From: Methylosinus sp. Sm6
Lineage (GTDB): Bacteria > Pseudomonadota > Alphaproteobacteria > Rhizobiales > Beijerinckiaceae
Assembly: GCF_019802345.1 (NCBI RefSeq)
Contig: NZ_JAINDZ010000023.1
Location: 16,592 to 80,591 of the forward strand
DNA: 64,000 nucleotides
Direction of reading: 5' to 3'
Shown: piece after piece, positions 1-8,871 of the stretch
Numbering within the stretch: the stretch's first letter is position 1
Layout of the letters: every line of letters starts with the position of its first letter
Notes under the pieces: generated by a model
The model's database searches: none
Told to the model about the DNA's origin: nothing
The model's input: only the letters and a program-made list of their open reading frames with translations
Translations under genes and position numbers: made by a program

Positions 1-2828
1 GCACGAGCACCATCACCGCCAATCTGCGGCTCAACTATGATTCCGGCAAGGCTCTGACCGAGATCAGCACCAAGATCGATTCGGTGCTCAACCAGCTGCC
101 CTCGGCCGTGCAACGGCCGGTCCTCACGGTGAAGATCGGACAGACGACCGACGCCATGTATATCGGCTTCGGCAGCGACATTCTGACGTCGAGCCAGGTG
201 ACCGATTATCTGATCCGCGTCGTCCAGCCGCGCCTGCAATCCGTGCCGGGCGTGCAGACGGCGGAGCTCATCGGCGGCAAGACCTTCGCGCTGCGAGCAT
301 GGCTCGATCCGGTGAAGCTCGCCGCCTATGGCCTCACCGCGAGCGAGCTCGCCGCTTCGCTGCAAGGCAACGACTATATCGCCGGCCTCGGCTCGACCAA
401 GGGCGAGATGGTGCAGGTCACGCTCACCGCGGCGACCTCGCTGCACTCGCTCGAGGAGTTCCGCAATCTCGTCGTCAAGCAGGTGAACGGCGCCAATGTG
501 AAGCTGCGCGACGTCGCCAATGTCACGCTCGGCTCGGAGGATTACGAGTCCTCGGTGGCGTTCAACGGCAAGAAGGCGGTCTATATCGGCATTCTCGTCG
601 CGCCGAACGCCAATCTCCTCGACGTCGTCAAAGGCGTCAAGGACGTCTATCCGGACATTCGGAAAACGCTGCCGCAAGGGCTGAACAGCGAGATCGTCTA
701 TGACACGACCGATTTCGTGAACAGCTCGATCGACGAGGTGATCCATACGCTGATCGAGGCCATACTCATCGTCACCGGCGTCGTGTTCATGTTCCTCGGC
801 TCCTGGCGCTCGGTGGTGATTCCGATCGTGGCGATTCCGCTGTCGCTCGTCGGCACCTTCACCATTCTGCTGGCGCTCGGCTTCTCGATCAATCTGCTCA
901 CCCTGCTGGCGCTGGTCCTGGCGATCGGCCTCGTCGTCGACGACGCCATCATCGTCGTCGAAAACGTCAATCGCCATCTCGCCGACGGCATGAAGCCCTT
1001 CGACGCGGCCTTGCAGGCGGCGCGCGAGCTCGCCGGACCGATCATCGCCATGACCATCGTGCTGATCGCCGTCTATGTGCCGATCGGCTTCCAGGGCGGC
1101 CTCACCGGCGCGCTCTTCGTCGAATTCGCCTTCACTCTCGCCGGCTCGGTGACGGTTTCGGCGATCATCGCGCTCACCCTGTCGCCGGTCAGCTGCGCGC
1201 TGGTGTTGAAGGCGCCGCGACCGGGAGAAAAGACGCTGGAGACGAAGATCGTCGCCTTCATCGACGCCAAAATGGACGGGATCAAGGAGCGCTATCAGCG
1301 CCTGCTCGAGCGCTCCCTCCATTTCGTGCCGGTGACGCTCACCTTCGGCGGCCTCGTGCTCGCGAGCATCTTCTGGCTTTATTCGAATGCGATGAACGAG
1401 CTGGCGCCGAACGAGGACCAAGGCGTCGTCTTCGCGCAATCGACATCCGCGCCCAACGCCACGCTGCAACAAAAGCTCTTCTACGGCGATCAGGTCTACA
1501 AGACGTTCGCCAAGCATCCGGAGATGACGAGCTCCTTCCAGATCGTCACGCCCGGCCTCATCTTCGGAGGCATCGTCCTGACGCCGGCCGATCAGCGCAA
1601 GATCAGCGCCGAGCAGCTCCAGCAGACGCTGCAGCAGGAGTTCTCGGATGCAGTGCCGGGACAGCGTCTCGTCACCTTCCAGCCGCCGCCGTTGCCCGGC
1701 TCGAATGGTCTGCCGATTCAATTCGTGGTGCAGAGCACCGACACATTCGACAAGATGAACGACATCTCGCGCGAGTTCCTGTCCAAAGCGCTGGCGACCG
1801 GAAAATTCATATTCCTCGACACGGATCTGAAGATCGATCAGCCGCAGATGTCGCTCGTCATCGACCGCGAGAAGACCGCGCAGCTGGGCCTCCGCATGGT
1901 CGACGTCGGCGGCGCGCTCACCACGGGCCTCAGCGGCGGCTACACGCAATATTTCGGGCTCGACGGACGCTCGTACAAGGTCATCCCGCAGATGGCGCAA
2001 CAGTTCCGGCTCAATCCGGATCAGATCTTGAACTATTACATCAAGACTGCCGACGGCTCGTCGGTGCCCTTGTCGACGGTGGCGAGATTCCAGACGATGG
2101 TGGTTCCGGAGTCGCTCAACCACTTCCAGCAGATCAATTCCTTCACCATCTCCGGCGTCGCGGCGCCGGGCGTCATCACCGGCGAGGCGCTGGAGACGCT
2201 GAAGGAGGTCGCGACCCAGACGCTGCCGCCGGCCTACACGATCGACTACGCCGGCGCCTCGCGGCAATTCGTGCAGGAGTCGAGCGGCTTCGCGGCGACC
2301 TTCGGCTTCGCGCTGATCATCATCTTCCTGGCGCTCGCGGCGCAATTCGAGAGCTTCCGCGATCCGCTCATCATTCTCGTCTCCGTGCCCATGTCGATCG
2401 CCGGCGCGCTCGTCTTCATCATGCTCGGCTTCGGCGGGGCGAGCATCAACATCTACACGCAGGTCGGCCTGGTGACGCTGATGGGCCTCATCAGCAAGCA
2501 CGGCATTCTCATCGTCGAATTCGCCAATGAGCGGCAGCACGGCGGCAAGACGAAATATGAGGCGATCATCGAGGCGACCTCGATCCGCCTGCGTCCCATC
2601 CTCATGACCACGGCGGCGATGGTTCTGGGCGTGTTTCCGCTCATCATGGCGACCGGCGCCGGCGCCGCGTCGCGCTACAATATGGGCCTCGTCATCGCCT
2701 CGGGCCTGTCGATCGGCACGCTGTTCACCCTGTTCGTGCTGCCGGCGGTCTATCTCGTGCTCGCGGCCGATCATTCCAAGCATGCGGAGGTCGCACCCGA
2801 GGCCGAGCCGGAGGCGTCGGGCGCCTGA
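1..2828 (+). CDS. RND efflux pump inner-membrane permease, HAE1/AcrB-like (5' truncated by the window)
   Basis: The frame is open from base 3, well upstream of the first ATG at 84, so the gene starts outside the window. About 940 of a usual 1,030-1,060 residues are visible. The transporter would export drugs or other small molecules using the proton gradient, with a periplasmic adaptor and an outer-membrane channel. The sequence shows the porter-domain repeat, then a block of hydrophobic helices containing VVDDAIIVVENV, whose Asp pair (codons 939 and 942) matches the TM4 proton-relay residues of AcrB. A second porter domain and C-terminal TM block follow, with GLISKHGILIVEFAN. The adaptor gene would be expected upstream. 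The substrate cannot be told from sequence. Confidence 0.93.
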   Translation, partial: TSTITANLRLNYDSGKALTEISTKIDSVLNQLPSAVQRPVLTVKIGQTTDAMYIGFGSDILTSSQVTDYLIRVVQPRLQSVPGVQTAELIGGKTFALRAWLDPVKLAAYGLTASELAASLQGNDYIAGLGSTKGEMVQVTLTAATSLHSLEEFRNLVVKQVNGANVKLRDVANVTLGSEDYESSVAFNGKKAVYIGILVAPNANLLDVVKGVKDVYPDIRKTLPQGLNSEIVYDTTDFVNSSIDEVIHTLIEAILIVTGVVFMFLGSWRSVVIPIVAIPLSLVGTFTILLALGFSINLLTLLALVLAIGLVVDDAIIVVENVNRHLADGMKPFDAALQAARELAGPIIAMTIVLIAVYVPIGFQGGLTGALFVEFAFTLAGSVTVSAIIALTLSPVSCALVLKAPRPGEKTLETKIVAFIDAKMDGIKERYQRLLERSLHFVPVTLTFGGLVLASIFWLYSNAMNELAPNEDQGVVFAQSTSAPNATLQQKLFYGDQVYKTFAKHPEMTSSFQIVTPGLIFGGIVLTPADQRKISAEQLQQTLQQEFSDAVPGQRLVTFQPPPLPGSNGLPIQFVVQSTDTFDKMNDISREFLSKALATGKFIFLDTDLKIDQPQMSLVIDREKTAQLGLRMVDVGGALTTGLSGGYTQYFGLDGRSYKVIPQMAQQFRLNPDQILNYYIKTADGSSVPLSTVARFQTMVVPESLNHFQQINSFTISGVAAPGVITGEALETLKEVATQTLPPAYTIDYAGASRQFVQESSGFAATFGFALIIIFLALAAQFESFRDPLIILVSVPMSIAGALVFIMLGFGGASINIYTQVGLVTLMGLISKHGILIVEFANERQHGGKTKYEAIIEATSIRLRPILMTTAAMVLGVFPLIMATGAGAASRYNMGLVIASGLSIGTLFTLFVLPAVYLVLAADHSKHAEVAPEAEPEASGA

Positions 2829-2925
2829 CGGGGGGAGGGCGCGCATCGCGTTCAGCGCCCCGCGCCCTAGATGAGAAGGCGTCGCCGGGAGAGCCGGCGG
2901 CGAGCCTTTTCGCCGAGGCCTCGTC

Positions 2926-3651
2926 ATGCACGCGAGCCATTTGCATTATTTCCCGCTCCCGCCGATCGCCTATGCGATCTTTGTCGGCGCGCTGCTGGCC
3001 CTCTTCGTGCTCATCCAGCTGGGCCTGCTCCGCTACGCCTATCAGCGCATCGGGCTCGGTCCGGGCGGCGCCATGCTGGCGCTGATCGGCTCGCTCCTCG
3101 GCAGCTATGTGAACATTCCCGTGGCGCAGCTGCCGGAGGAGACCGTCCGCACGCGCGAGGTCATCGACTTCTTCGGAACGCGCTATGTACTCCCGGTCGA
3201 GCCCGACTGGCCGGGAACGATCATCGCCGTCAATGTCGGCGGCGCGATCATTCCCGCGGCGCTGTCGTTCTATCTGCTCTCGCGCAATCGAATGTGGGGC
3301 CTCGGCGTGCTGGCGACGGCGATCGTGGCCGCCGTCGTGCATTATTTGGCGCGCCCGGTCGAGGGCGTCGGCATTGTGGTGCCGATTTTCGCGCCGCCCC
3401 TCGTCGCCGCTCTCGTCGCCTTCCTGATGTCGCGCGAGCTCGCCCCCCCGCTCGCCTATGTGAGCGGCAGCCTCGGCACGCTGATCGGCGCCGATCTGCT
3501 CAATTTCGGCCAGCTCCAGGGCATCGGCGCGCCCGTGCTGTCCATCGGCGGAGCCGGCGTGTTCGACGGCATTTTTCTCGCCGGGATCATCGCGGTTCTT
3601 CTCTCCGCGCTCGGCGGGCGGGCAGGCGGCGCCGCTCCGGCCAGGGTCTGA
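2926..3651 (+). CDS. DUF1614 family integral membrane protein
   Basis: This is a 241-aa protein with about seven hydrophobic segments and almost no soluble part. The central part (VNVGGAIIPAALSFYLL) and the following VHYLARPVEGVGIVVP and GTLIGADLLNF motifs are typical of the DUF1614 family, whose function is unknown. It starts 97 bp after the RND gene on the same strand; a short GC-rich hairpin followed by four Ts (about 2882-2910) lies in that gap. It could be a separate unit or the tail of the efflux operon. The family assignment is by recollection of these motifs; no biochemical role is claimed. Confidence 0.7.
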   Translation: MHASHLHYFPLPPIAYAIFVGALLALFVLIQLGLLRYAYQRIGLGPGGAMLALIGSLLGSYVNIPVAQLPEETVRTREVIDFFGTRYVLPVEPDWPGTIIAVNVGGAIIPAALSFYLLSRNRMWGLGVLATAIVAAVVHYLARPVEGVGIVVPIFAPPLVAALVAFLMSRELAPPLAYVSGSLGTLIGADLLNFGQLQGIGAPVLSIGGAGVFDGIFLAGIIAVLLSALGGRAGGAAPARV

Positions 3652-3795
3652 CGGCGCTTGCATCGCGCACGGGCGCCGCTATAAAGCAGCCTTCGCGACG
3701 CTTCCGGCCGGGGGCTGAACGGAAGGCTTCGGCATATGCCCGAGGCAGGGCCGGCAAAGCCCGTCTTCCCGTGTCTCCGCCTTCGAACTTCCCGC

Positions 3796-3818
3796 TCGAG
3801 CCTTTCCGCAAGGCTCGA
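3796..3818 (+). promoter_or_regulatory. Perfect 9-bp hairpin in the rpsF leader
   Basis: The arms TCGAGCCTT and AAGGCTCGA pair around a 5-nt loop, 48 nt before the rpsF start. Ribosomal S6/S18 leaders in many bacteria carry an autoregulatory RNA that binds the S6:S18 dimer. Here only the hairpin is seen, so the regulatory role is inference. Confidence 0.3.
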
Positions 3819-3865
3819 AGGGCTCTGCGCCGGAGCGGCTCGCGAGCAACGGAAAGGCAAGACGA

Positions 3866-4300
3866 ATGGCTCTCTACGAGCACATCTATCTCGCCCGCCA
3901 GGATGTTTCGCCCCAGCAGGTGGAAGCTCTGACGGGTCAGTTCAAGACCATCATCGCCTCGCTCGGCGGCAAGGTGTCCAAGACCGAATATTGGGGCGTG
4001 AAGTCGCTCGCCTATCGGATCAAGAAGAACCGCAAGGCGCATTTCACTTTGCTCAACATCGACGCGCCGCCGGCCGCCTTGGCCGAGGTGGAGCGCCAGC
4101 AGGGCCTCAGCGAGGACGTGCTGCGCTTCCTCACCCTGCGCGTCGACGCGCTGGAGGAGGGCCCGTCGGCCCAGCTGCGCAAGCGCGACGACGATGATCG
4201 CGGCGAGCGCCGCGGCGGCCCGCGTCCCGACCGAGGCGGAGAGCGCGGAGAGCGCCGTCCCCGCCGTGACGAGCCGCGCGCCGAAGGGGAGAGCTTCTGA
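3866..4300 (+). CDS. rpsF: 30S ribosomal protein S6
   Basis: The 144-aa protein begins [15 protein letters not shown] and contains the S6 core ([21 protein letters not shown]), the small-subunit protein that pairs with S18 on the platform. The last ~40 residues are a charged Arg/Asp/Gly-rich tail ([20 protein letters not shown]), a common alphaproteobacterial extension. A GGAAAGG ribosome-binding site precedes the ATG. The stop codon overlaps the rpsR start by one base (TGATG), so the two are translationally coupled. Confidence 0.97.
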   Translation: MALYEHIYLARQDVSPQQVEALTGQFKTIIASLGGKVSKTEYWGVKSLAYRIKKNRKAHFTLLNIDAPPAALAEVERQQGLSEDVLRFLTLRVDALEEGPSAQLRKRDDDDRGERRGGPRPDRGGERGERRPRRDEPRAEGESF

Positions 4301-4536
4301 TGTCCACGCCCGCCCGTCGGCCTTTTTTCCGCCGCCGCAAGAGCTGCCCCTTCTCGGGCGCCAATGCGCCGAAGATCGACTATAAGGACACGCGCCTGCT
4401 ATCGCGCTACATTTCCGAGCGCGGCAAGATCGTGCCCTCGCGCATCACCGCCGTCTCCGCCAAGAAGCAGCGTGAGCTGGCCCAGGCCATCAAGCGCGCC
4501 CGCTTCCTCGGCCTGCTGCCTTATGTGATCCGCTGA
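4300..4536 (+). CDS. rpsR: 30S ribosomal protein S18
   Basis: The 78-aa protein has the S18 signature ([13 protein letters not shown] near the N-terminus, [33 protein letters not shown] split over the middle, ending [12 protein letters not shown]). It binds the 30S platform next to S6. It is coupled to rpsF. In most alphaproteobacteria rplI (L9) follows; here the next 270 bp hold only palindromic repeats and then fmt on the opposite strand. Confidence 0.97.
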   Translation: MSTPARRPFFRRRKSCPFSGANAPKIDYKDTRLLSRYISERGKIVPSRITAVSAKKQRELAQAIKRARFLGLLPYVIR

Positions 4537-4601
4537 CGCGCACGCCGGAGCCGAGCGCGGACGCTCGGCTCCGGCGCGTCGAGCTTCAATGAGACGCGCG
4601 T

Positions 4602-4784
4602 GCCCACCTCCCCCTAGAGGGGGGAGGCCCTGCGCCGAAGGCGCTCGGGAGGGGGGCTCCCCGAGTTTTTGCCGTGAAACCCCACCCCGTCCGGCCATAG
4701 GGCGTTCTGAAAGAACGCCCGTCGCAAGCGCCGGGCTATGGCCGGCCGACCCTCCCCCTGAAGGGGAGGGTGATGCGCCCCCCA
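4602..4784. repeat. Mosaic palindromic repeat between rpsR and fmt
   Basis: The region has two terminal hairpins (CCTCCCCCTAGAGGGGGGAGG at the left, CCTCCCCCTGAAGGGGAGGG at the right). Inside are GGGCGTTCTGAAAGAACGCCC and a CCGGCCATAG/CTATGGCCGG pair, giving a large imperfect inverted repeat. It fills the gap between convergent rpsR and fmt and could act as a bidirectional terminator. I see no protein gene in it. Confidence 0.7.
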
Positions 4785-4803
4785 TAGAATCTGAGAAGCC
4801 CCG

Positions 4804-5730
4804 CTATGTGAGCGCTTTGCCGCGCGGCAACGGGCGGCCGCGCAAAAATTCATCTATGGGCATAGGCGCCTTGCCGCCGCGCTGCAGCTCGATGAGCCGC
4901 AACGCGCCTTCGCCGCAGGCGACGAGGCCGCGATCGTCGAGCGCTTCGCCCGGCGCGCCTCTCCCCTCTTCCAGCTTCGTGCGCAACACCTTCACGCGCT
5001 CGACGCCATGGCCGAGATCGCTCTCGAAGAACGCCCCCGGAAAGGGCGACAGCCCGCGCACGAGATCATGGATCGCGCGCGCCGGCCGGCGCCAGTCGAT
5101 CCGCCCCTCGCCCTTGTCGATCTTCTGCGCATAAGTGACGCCCTGCTCCGGCTGCGGCGTGAAGACGAGCGCACCGCGCTCGAGGTCGCGCAACGCCTTC
5201 GGCATCTGCTCGGCGCCGGCTGCGGCGAGCGCGTCATGCAGCTCCCCGCAGGTGGTGTCCGGGCCGATCGGAACGCGCGCCGTCGCCGCGACGGGGCCGG
5301 TGTCGAGCCCGGCCTCCATCTTCATCACCATGACGCCGCTCTCGGCGTCGCCCGCCATCACCGCGCGCTGAATCGGCGCCGCGCCGCGCCAGCGCGGCAG
5401 CAGCGAGCCATGGAGATTGAGGCAGCCGAAGCGCGGCGCGTCGAGCGCCGCCTGCGGCAGAATGAGCCCATAGGCCGCCACCACGGCGACATCGGCGCGA
5501 TGCGAGGCGAAGACGCGCAGCGTCTCCTCGTTCTTGAAGCTGTTCGGCGTGAAGACGGGCAGCGACAGGCGCTCGGCGAGCCGATGAACCGGCGAAGGCT
5601 TCAGCGCCATGCCGCGCCCGGCCGGCGCCGGCGCGCGCGTGTAGACGGCGACGACCTCATGCCCGTCGGCGACGATGTGCTCGAGCAGCGGCGCGGCGAA
5701 ATCGGGCGTGCCCATGAAGACGACGCGCAT
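4804..5730 (-). CDS. fmt: Methionyl-tRNA formyltransferase
   Basis: The 308-aa protein formylates initiator Met-tRNA using 10-formyl-THF. Visible are the N-terminal [17 protein letters not shown], the catalytic-domain segment [20 protein letters not shown] (Asn/His of the active site) and the C-terminal RNA-binding domain. I chose the ATG at 5730 because the family begins with exactly [12 protein letters not shown]; the open frame runs further upstream but only through out-of-frame def sequence. def ends 7 bp before this start, giving the common def-fmt pair. Confidence 0.96.
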   Translation of the reverse strand: MRVVFMGTPDFAAPLLEHIVADGHEVVAVYTRAPAPAGRGMALKPSPVHRLAERLSLPVFTPNSFKNEETLRVFASHRADVAVVAAYGLILPQAALDAPRFGCLNLHGSLLPRWRGAAPIQRAVMAGDAESGVMVMKMEAGLDTGPVAATARVPIGPDTTCGELHDALAAAGAEQMPKALRDLERGALVFTPQPEQGVTYAQKIDKGEGRIDWRRPARAIHDLVRGLSPFPGAFFESDLGHGVERVKVLRTKLEEGRGAPGEALDDRGLVACGEGALRLIELQRGGKAPMPIDEFLRGRPLPRGKALT

Positions 5731-5737
5731 GCGCGGG

Positions 5738-6280
5738 TTACGCCTCGACCTTGTCCGCGACCGGCTGCGCGCGCTCGCGCGAGGCGGCCTTGACGAATTT
5801 CTTGACCACCCGCTCGCGCTTGAGGCGCGAGAGATGATCGATGAAGAGGCCGCCCTCGAGATGATCGATCTCATGCTGCAGCACGGTGGCGAGCAGCCCG
5901 TCGGCCTCGACCTCGCAGCGTTCTCCCGCGCGGTCGAGGAAGCGCACCCGCACCCGCGCCGGCCGCTGGACATCCTCGAAATAATCGGGAACGGAGAGGC
6001 ACCCCTCCTGATAGACGCTCAGCTCCTCCGACGCCCAGATGATTTCGGGATTGATGAAGACCATCGGGGTCTTCGGCTCGTCTCCGCGCGCGGGGTCGGC
6101 GACGACGATGCGCTTGGCGACGGCGATCTGGATCGCCGCGAGGCCGACGCCGGGCGCGTCGTACATGGTCTCCAGCATGTCGTCGAGAAGCTGCTGCAGC
6201 TCCGCATCGACGCTCGCCACCGGCTCGGAGACGAGCCGCAGGCGCGGATCGGGCAGTGTGATGATGGGACGGATGGCCAT
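5738..6280 (-). CDS. def: Peptide deformylase
   Basis: The 180-aa protein removes the formyl group from nascent N-termini. All three family motifs are present: GVGLAAIQ (residues 44-51), EGCLS with metal ligand Cys94, and QHEIDH with ligands His136/His140 and catalytic Glu137. It ends in a Lys/Arg-rich tail as in other alphaproteobacteria. It is the first gene of the def-fmt operon and diverges from ispE; the 240-bp gap should hold both promoters. Confidence 0.97.
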   Translation of the reverse strand: MAIRPIITLPDPRLRLVSEPVASVDAELQQLLDDMLETMYDAPGVGLAAIQIAVAKRIVVADPARGDEPKTPMVFINPEIIWASEELSVYQEGCLSVPDYFEDVQRPARVRVRFLDRAGERCEVEADGLLATVLQHEIDHLEGGLFIDHLSRLKRERVVKKFVKAASRERAQPVADKVEA

Positions 6281-6518
6281 TTGCTCGCCTGGTCGTTGCG
6301 GTCTCTTCCGCCGAGATAGGAGCGCGCCGACGCTTCGTCAAATGACCCGCGGCGCTCTCTTGCGAGCATATTCCCATTCCTTCGCCGATGGTAGCGATTG
6401 TCGCGCCTGCGCGAAGCGCCTAACATGGCGCGCGAGGGAGACGCTCGAGGATCTGATTGCCCAAGCAATAAAGGAGCGGGATCGCCCGCCCCGCCGAACA
6501 AGGATGGACTGCCGCTCT

Positions 6519-7385
6519 ATGCTGGCGACGCGCGCCCCCGCAAAGATCAATCTCACGCTTCATATTCTCGGCCGCCGCGACGACGGCTATCATGAGCTCG
6601 AGAGCCTCGTCGCCTTCTCCGGCGGCGGCGACGCGCTGCGTCTCGCGCCGGGGCCGGAGCTGACGCTCATTGTCGACGGCCCGACCGCCGCCGCCGCCGG
6701 CGACGGCTCCGATAATCTGGTGCTGCGCGCCGCGCGCCGGCTCGCCGAGCGCGTCCCCGGCCTCACGCTCGGCGCCTTTCGCCTCACCAAATATCTGCCG
6801 GTCGCCGCGGGCGTCGGCGGCGGCTCGTCCGACGCCGCCGCGGCGCTGCGCCTCATCGCCGCCGCCAATGGCCTCGCCGACGACGATCCGCGCCTCATGG
6901 AGGCGGCGCGCGCGACGGGCTCCGACGTTCCGGTGTGCCTCGACCCGCGAGCGCGCTTCATGCGCGGCGCCGGGGAGGCGGTCGGCGAGACGCTGCGCCT
7001 GCCGCCGCTGCCGGCGGTTCTGCTCAATCCAGGCGCCCCGGTGGCGACGGCCTCGGTGTTTCAGCGGCTCGGCCTCGCGCCGGGCGAGCGCACCAGCGCC
7101 GGCGCCCATCCGGCCATCGCGTCCGGCCTCGACGCCGAGGCGCTGCTCGCCGCCTTGCGCAGGGGCCGCAACGACATGGAGGACGCCGCCTGCCTCGAGG
7201 CGCCGGTGATCGTCCATGCGCTCGCCGTGCTCTCGGCCGCACGCGGCTGCCGGCTCGCGCGCATGTCGGGCTCGGGCGCGACCTGCTTCGCCCTCTTCTC
7301 GACGCGCCATGCGGCCGCCGCCGCCGCCGCCGCCATCGCCCGCCAGAACCCCGCCTGGTGGGTGAAGACGGCGGCGCTGCGATGA
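6519..7385 (+). CDS. ispE: 4-diphosphocytidyl-2-C-methyl-D-erythritol kinase
   Basis: GHMP kinase of the MEP isoprenoid pathway, phosphorylating CDP-methylerythritol. The sequence shows [23 protein letters not shown] at the start and the ATP-binding loop [17 protein letters not shown]. The C-terminal [12 protein letters not shown] completes the GHMP fold. I chose ATG 6519 because the conserved domain begins at once after MLAT; an in-frame ATG at 6504 (adding five residues) is an alternative, and neither has a well-placed ribosome site. Its TGA overlaps the next start (ATGA). Confidence 0.94.
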   Translation: MLATRAPAKINLTLHILGRRDDGYHELESLVAFSGGGDALRLAPGPELTLIVDGPTAAAAGDGSDNLVLRAARRLAERVPGLTLGAFRLTKYLPVAAGVGGGSSDAAAALRLIAAANGLADDDPRLMEAARATGSDVPVCLDPRARFMRGAGEAVGETLRLPPLPAVLLNPGAPVATASVFQRLGLAPGERTSAGAHPAIASGLDAEALLAALRRGRNDMEDAACLEAPVIVHALAVLSAARGCRLARMSGSGATCFALFSTRHAAAAAAAAIARQNPAWWVKTAALR

Positions 7386-8179
7386 CGCGCGCGCCGCGCA
7401 AGGGCGCGAGAACCGAGCGCCGCGCGCCGCCGCGCGAGGCGCCGGCGGAGCCGTTCCGCCGTCCCTCGCCCGATGTCGTCGTGCTCTTCGGCGCCCATGC
7501 CGTCCGCGAAGCCTTGCGCGCGCGCCGGCGCAAATTGCTGACGCTCTATGCGACGGCCGGCGCCGCCGAGCGCATCGCGCCGCTCGCCGCCGAGGCGGGC
7601 CTCACGCCGCAGATCGTCGAGCCGCGCGCCCTCGCGAGCCGGCTCGGCGACGAGAGCGTGCATCAAGGCCTGATGCTGGAGGCGCGCCCCCTGCCCGAGG
7701 CGGAAATCGCCGACATCGAATCGAACAGCGGCCTCGTCCTCGCCCTCGACCAGGTGACCGACCCGCACAATGTCGGCGCCATATTGCGCACCGCCGCCGC
7801 CTTCGCGGTCGACGCGCTGGTCGTGACGGAACGGCACAGCCCGGATTTGACCGGAGTGCTCGCCAAGGCCGCATCGGGCGCGCTCGAGCATGTGACGATC
7901 GTTTCCGTCGTCAATCTCGCACGCGCGCTGCAGCAGCTGTCGCAGAACGGCTATTTCGTCGTCGGCCTCGACAGCGACGCGCCGGCGCCGCTCGCTGACA
8001 CAGCCCTGCCGCGGCCCCTCGCCCTCGTGCTCGGCGCGGAGGGCAAGGGCCTGCGCCGCCTGACGCGCGAGCGCTGCGACGCGCTGGCGCGGCTCGACAT
8101 GCCGGGACCGATCAAGAGCCTCAACGTCTCCAACGCCTGCGCCGTCGCGCTCGCGACGCTGCGTGTGAAGGGGCAGTAG
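7382..8179 (+). CDS. rlmB: SpoU/TrmH-family RNA 2'-O-methyltransferase, RlmB type
   Basis: The 265-aa protein has a basic N-terminal tail, a substrate-binding domain ([18 protein letters not shown]) and the SPOUT trefoil-knot methyltransferase domain with [32 protein letters not shown] and the SAM-loop motif [14 protein letters not shown]. RlmB methylates G2251 of 23S rRNA; the exact target is inferred from family resemblance. It is coupled to ispE through an ATGA overlap. Confidence 0.88.
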   Translation: MTRAPRKGARTERRAPPREAPAEPFRRPSPDVVVLFGAHAVREALRARRRKLLTLYATAGAAERIAPLAAEAGLTPQIVEPRALASRLGDESVHQGLMLEARPLPEAEIADIESNSGLVLALDQVTDPHNVGAILRTAAAFAVDALVVTERHSPDLTGVLAKAASGALEHVTIVSVVNLARALQQLSQNGYFVVGLDSDAPAPLADTALPRPLALVLGAEGKGLRRLTRERCDALARLDMPGPIKSLNVSNACAVALATLRVKGQ

Positions 8180-8258
8180 TGGTGGGGAGTAGGGAGTGGG
8201 CGGTAGGGAGCAGCTCACTCGATCTCCCCTACTGCCTACTGCCTACTCCCCACTGCTC
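8175..8258. repeat. Inverted repeat after rlmB
   Basis: Two arms of about 37 bases, rich in GGGAGTAGG on one side and CCTACTGCCTACTCCC on the other, face each other across a short spacer. The element sits between convergent rlmB and the hydrogenase operon end, where it may terminate both transcripts. Confidence 0.6.
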
Positions 8259-8266
8259 TGCCCGCC

Positions 8267-8374
8267 TCACATCAAGTTCATCTTGATGTAGCGCCACAGG
8301 TCCCTGAGATTGATCGCGATCAGCAGCAGCACGAGGCCGAGGACGATCAGTCCGAAGATGCTCGCTCCGCTCAT
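8267..8374 (-). CDS. 35-aa single-pass membrane peptide, DUF6893-like, last gene of the hydrogenase operon
   Basis: The peptide starts MSGASIFGLIVLGLVLLLIAI in the N-terminal two thirds (one predicted membrane helix) and ends in a short basic tail, RDLWRYIKMNLM. Its ATG overlaps the stop of the upstream protease gene (ATGA), which argues it is translated. Tiny proteins of this shape (DUF6893) accompany group 1h-type hydrogenase genes in other bacteria as far as I recall. It could anchor the hydrogenase to the membrane, but that is only a guess. Confidence 0.6.
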   Translation of the reverse strand: MSGASIFGLIVLGLVLLLIAINLRDLWRYIKMNLM

Positions 8375-8871
8375 TGGAAACTCCTTCGGTTGCTATCGGC
8401 CTCGCGCAGCGAGGCGACGAGACGTTCGACGAGCCGCGCCGCCGGCGCCACCGCCGCCGCGACCGGCGCGCTGAGCGCCATCGCGCCGTCATCTCCGCCG
8501 AGCGTCAGCGGCTCACAGGCGACGAGCAGCAGCCGCGGGCACGGGCCGCCCATTTGCGCGACGCTGCGCAGCACCGAGGCCGGATCGAGATCATGCGCCG
8601 AAACGATCGCCTCGTCCTCGTCATCGCCGATCTGCGGCTCGACCACGGACAAGGTTCCGGGCTCCTCGCCGCGCGGCGCCGCATCGACGAGAATCGCAAT
8701 GTCGTAGCCATCGGTCAGCGCGAAGGCGAGATCGACGCCGCGAATGCCGAAATCGACGACGTCCGCCTCGCGCGCCAGCACGCCGCCCGCCAGAGCGCGC
8801 GCGACCTCGACGCCGAAAGCGTCGTCGCCGCGAAAGATGTTGCCGATGCCGGCGACGAGAATGCGTGTCAT
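8371..8871 (-). CDS. [NiFe] hydrogenase maturation endopeptidase, HupD/HyaD family
   Basis: The 166-aa protein begins MTRILVAGIGNIFRGDDAFG, the hallmark of the nickel-sensing proteases that clip the C-terminal peptide of the large subunit after metal insertion. The GDDAFG Asp and further Asp/His residues (for example LVDAAPRGEEPG, SAHDLDPASVL) match the usual Ni-contact regions. It overlaps the neighbouring genes on both sides by ATGA junctions. It is the only hydrogenase maturation gene in the window; hypABCDEF must lie elsewhere. Confidence 0.92.
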   Translation of the reverse strand: MTRILVAGIGNIFRGDDAFGVEVARALAGGVLAREADVVDFGIRGVDLAFALTDGYDIAILVDAAPRGEEPGTLSVVEPQIGDDEDEAIVSAHDLDPASVLRSVAQMGGPCPRLLLVACEPLTLGGDDGAMALSAPVAAAVAPAARLVERLVASLREADSNRRSFQ

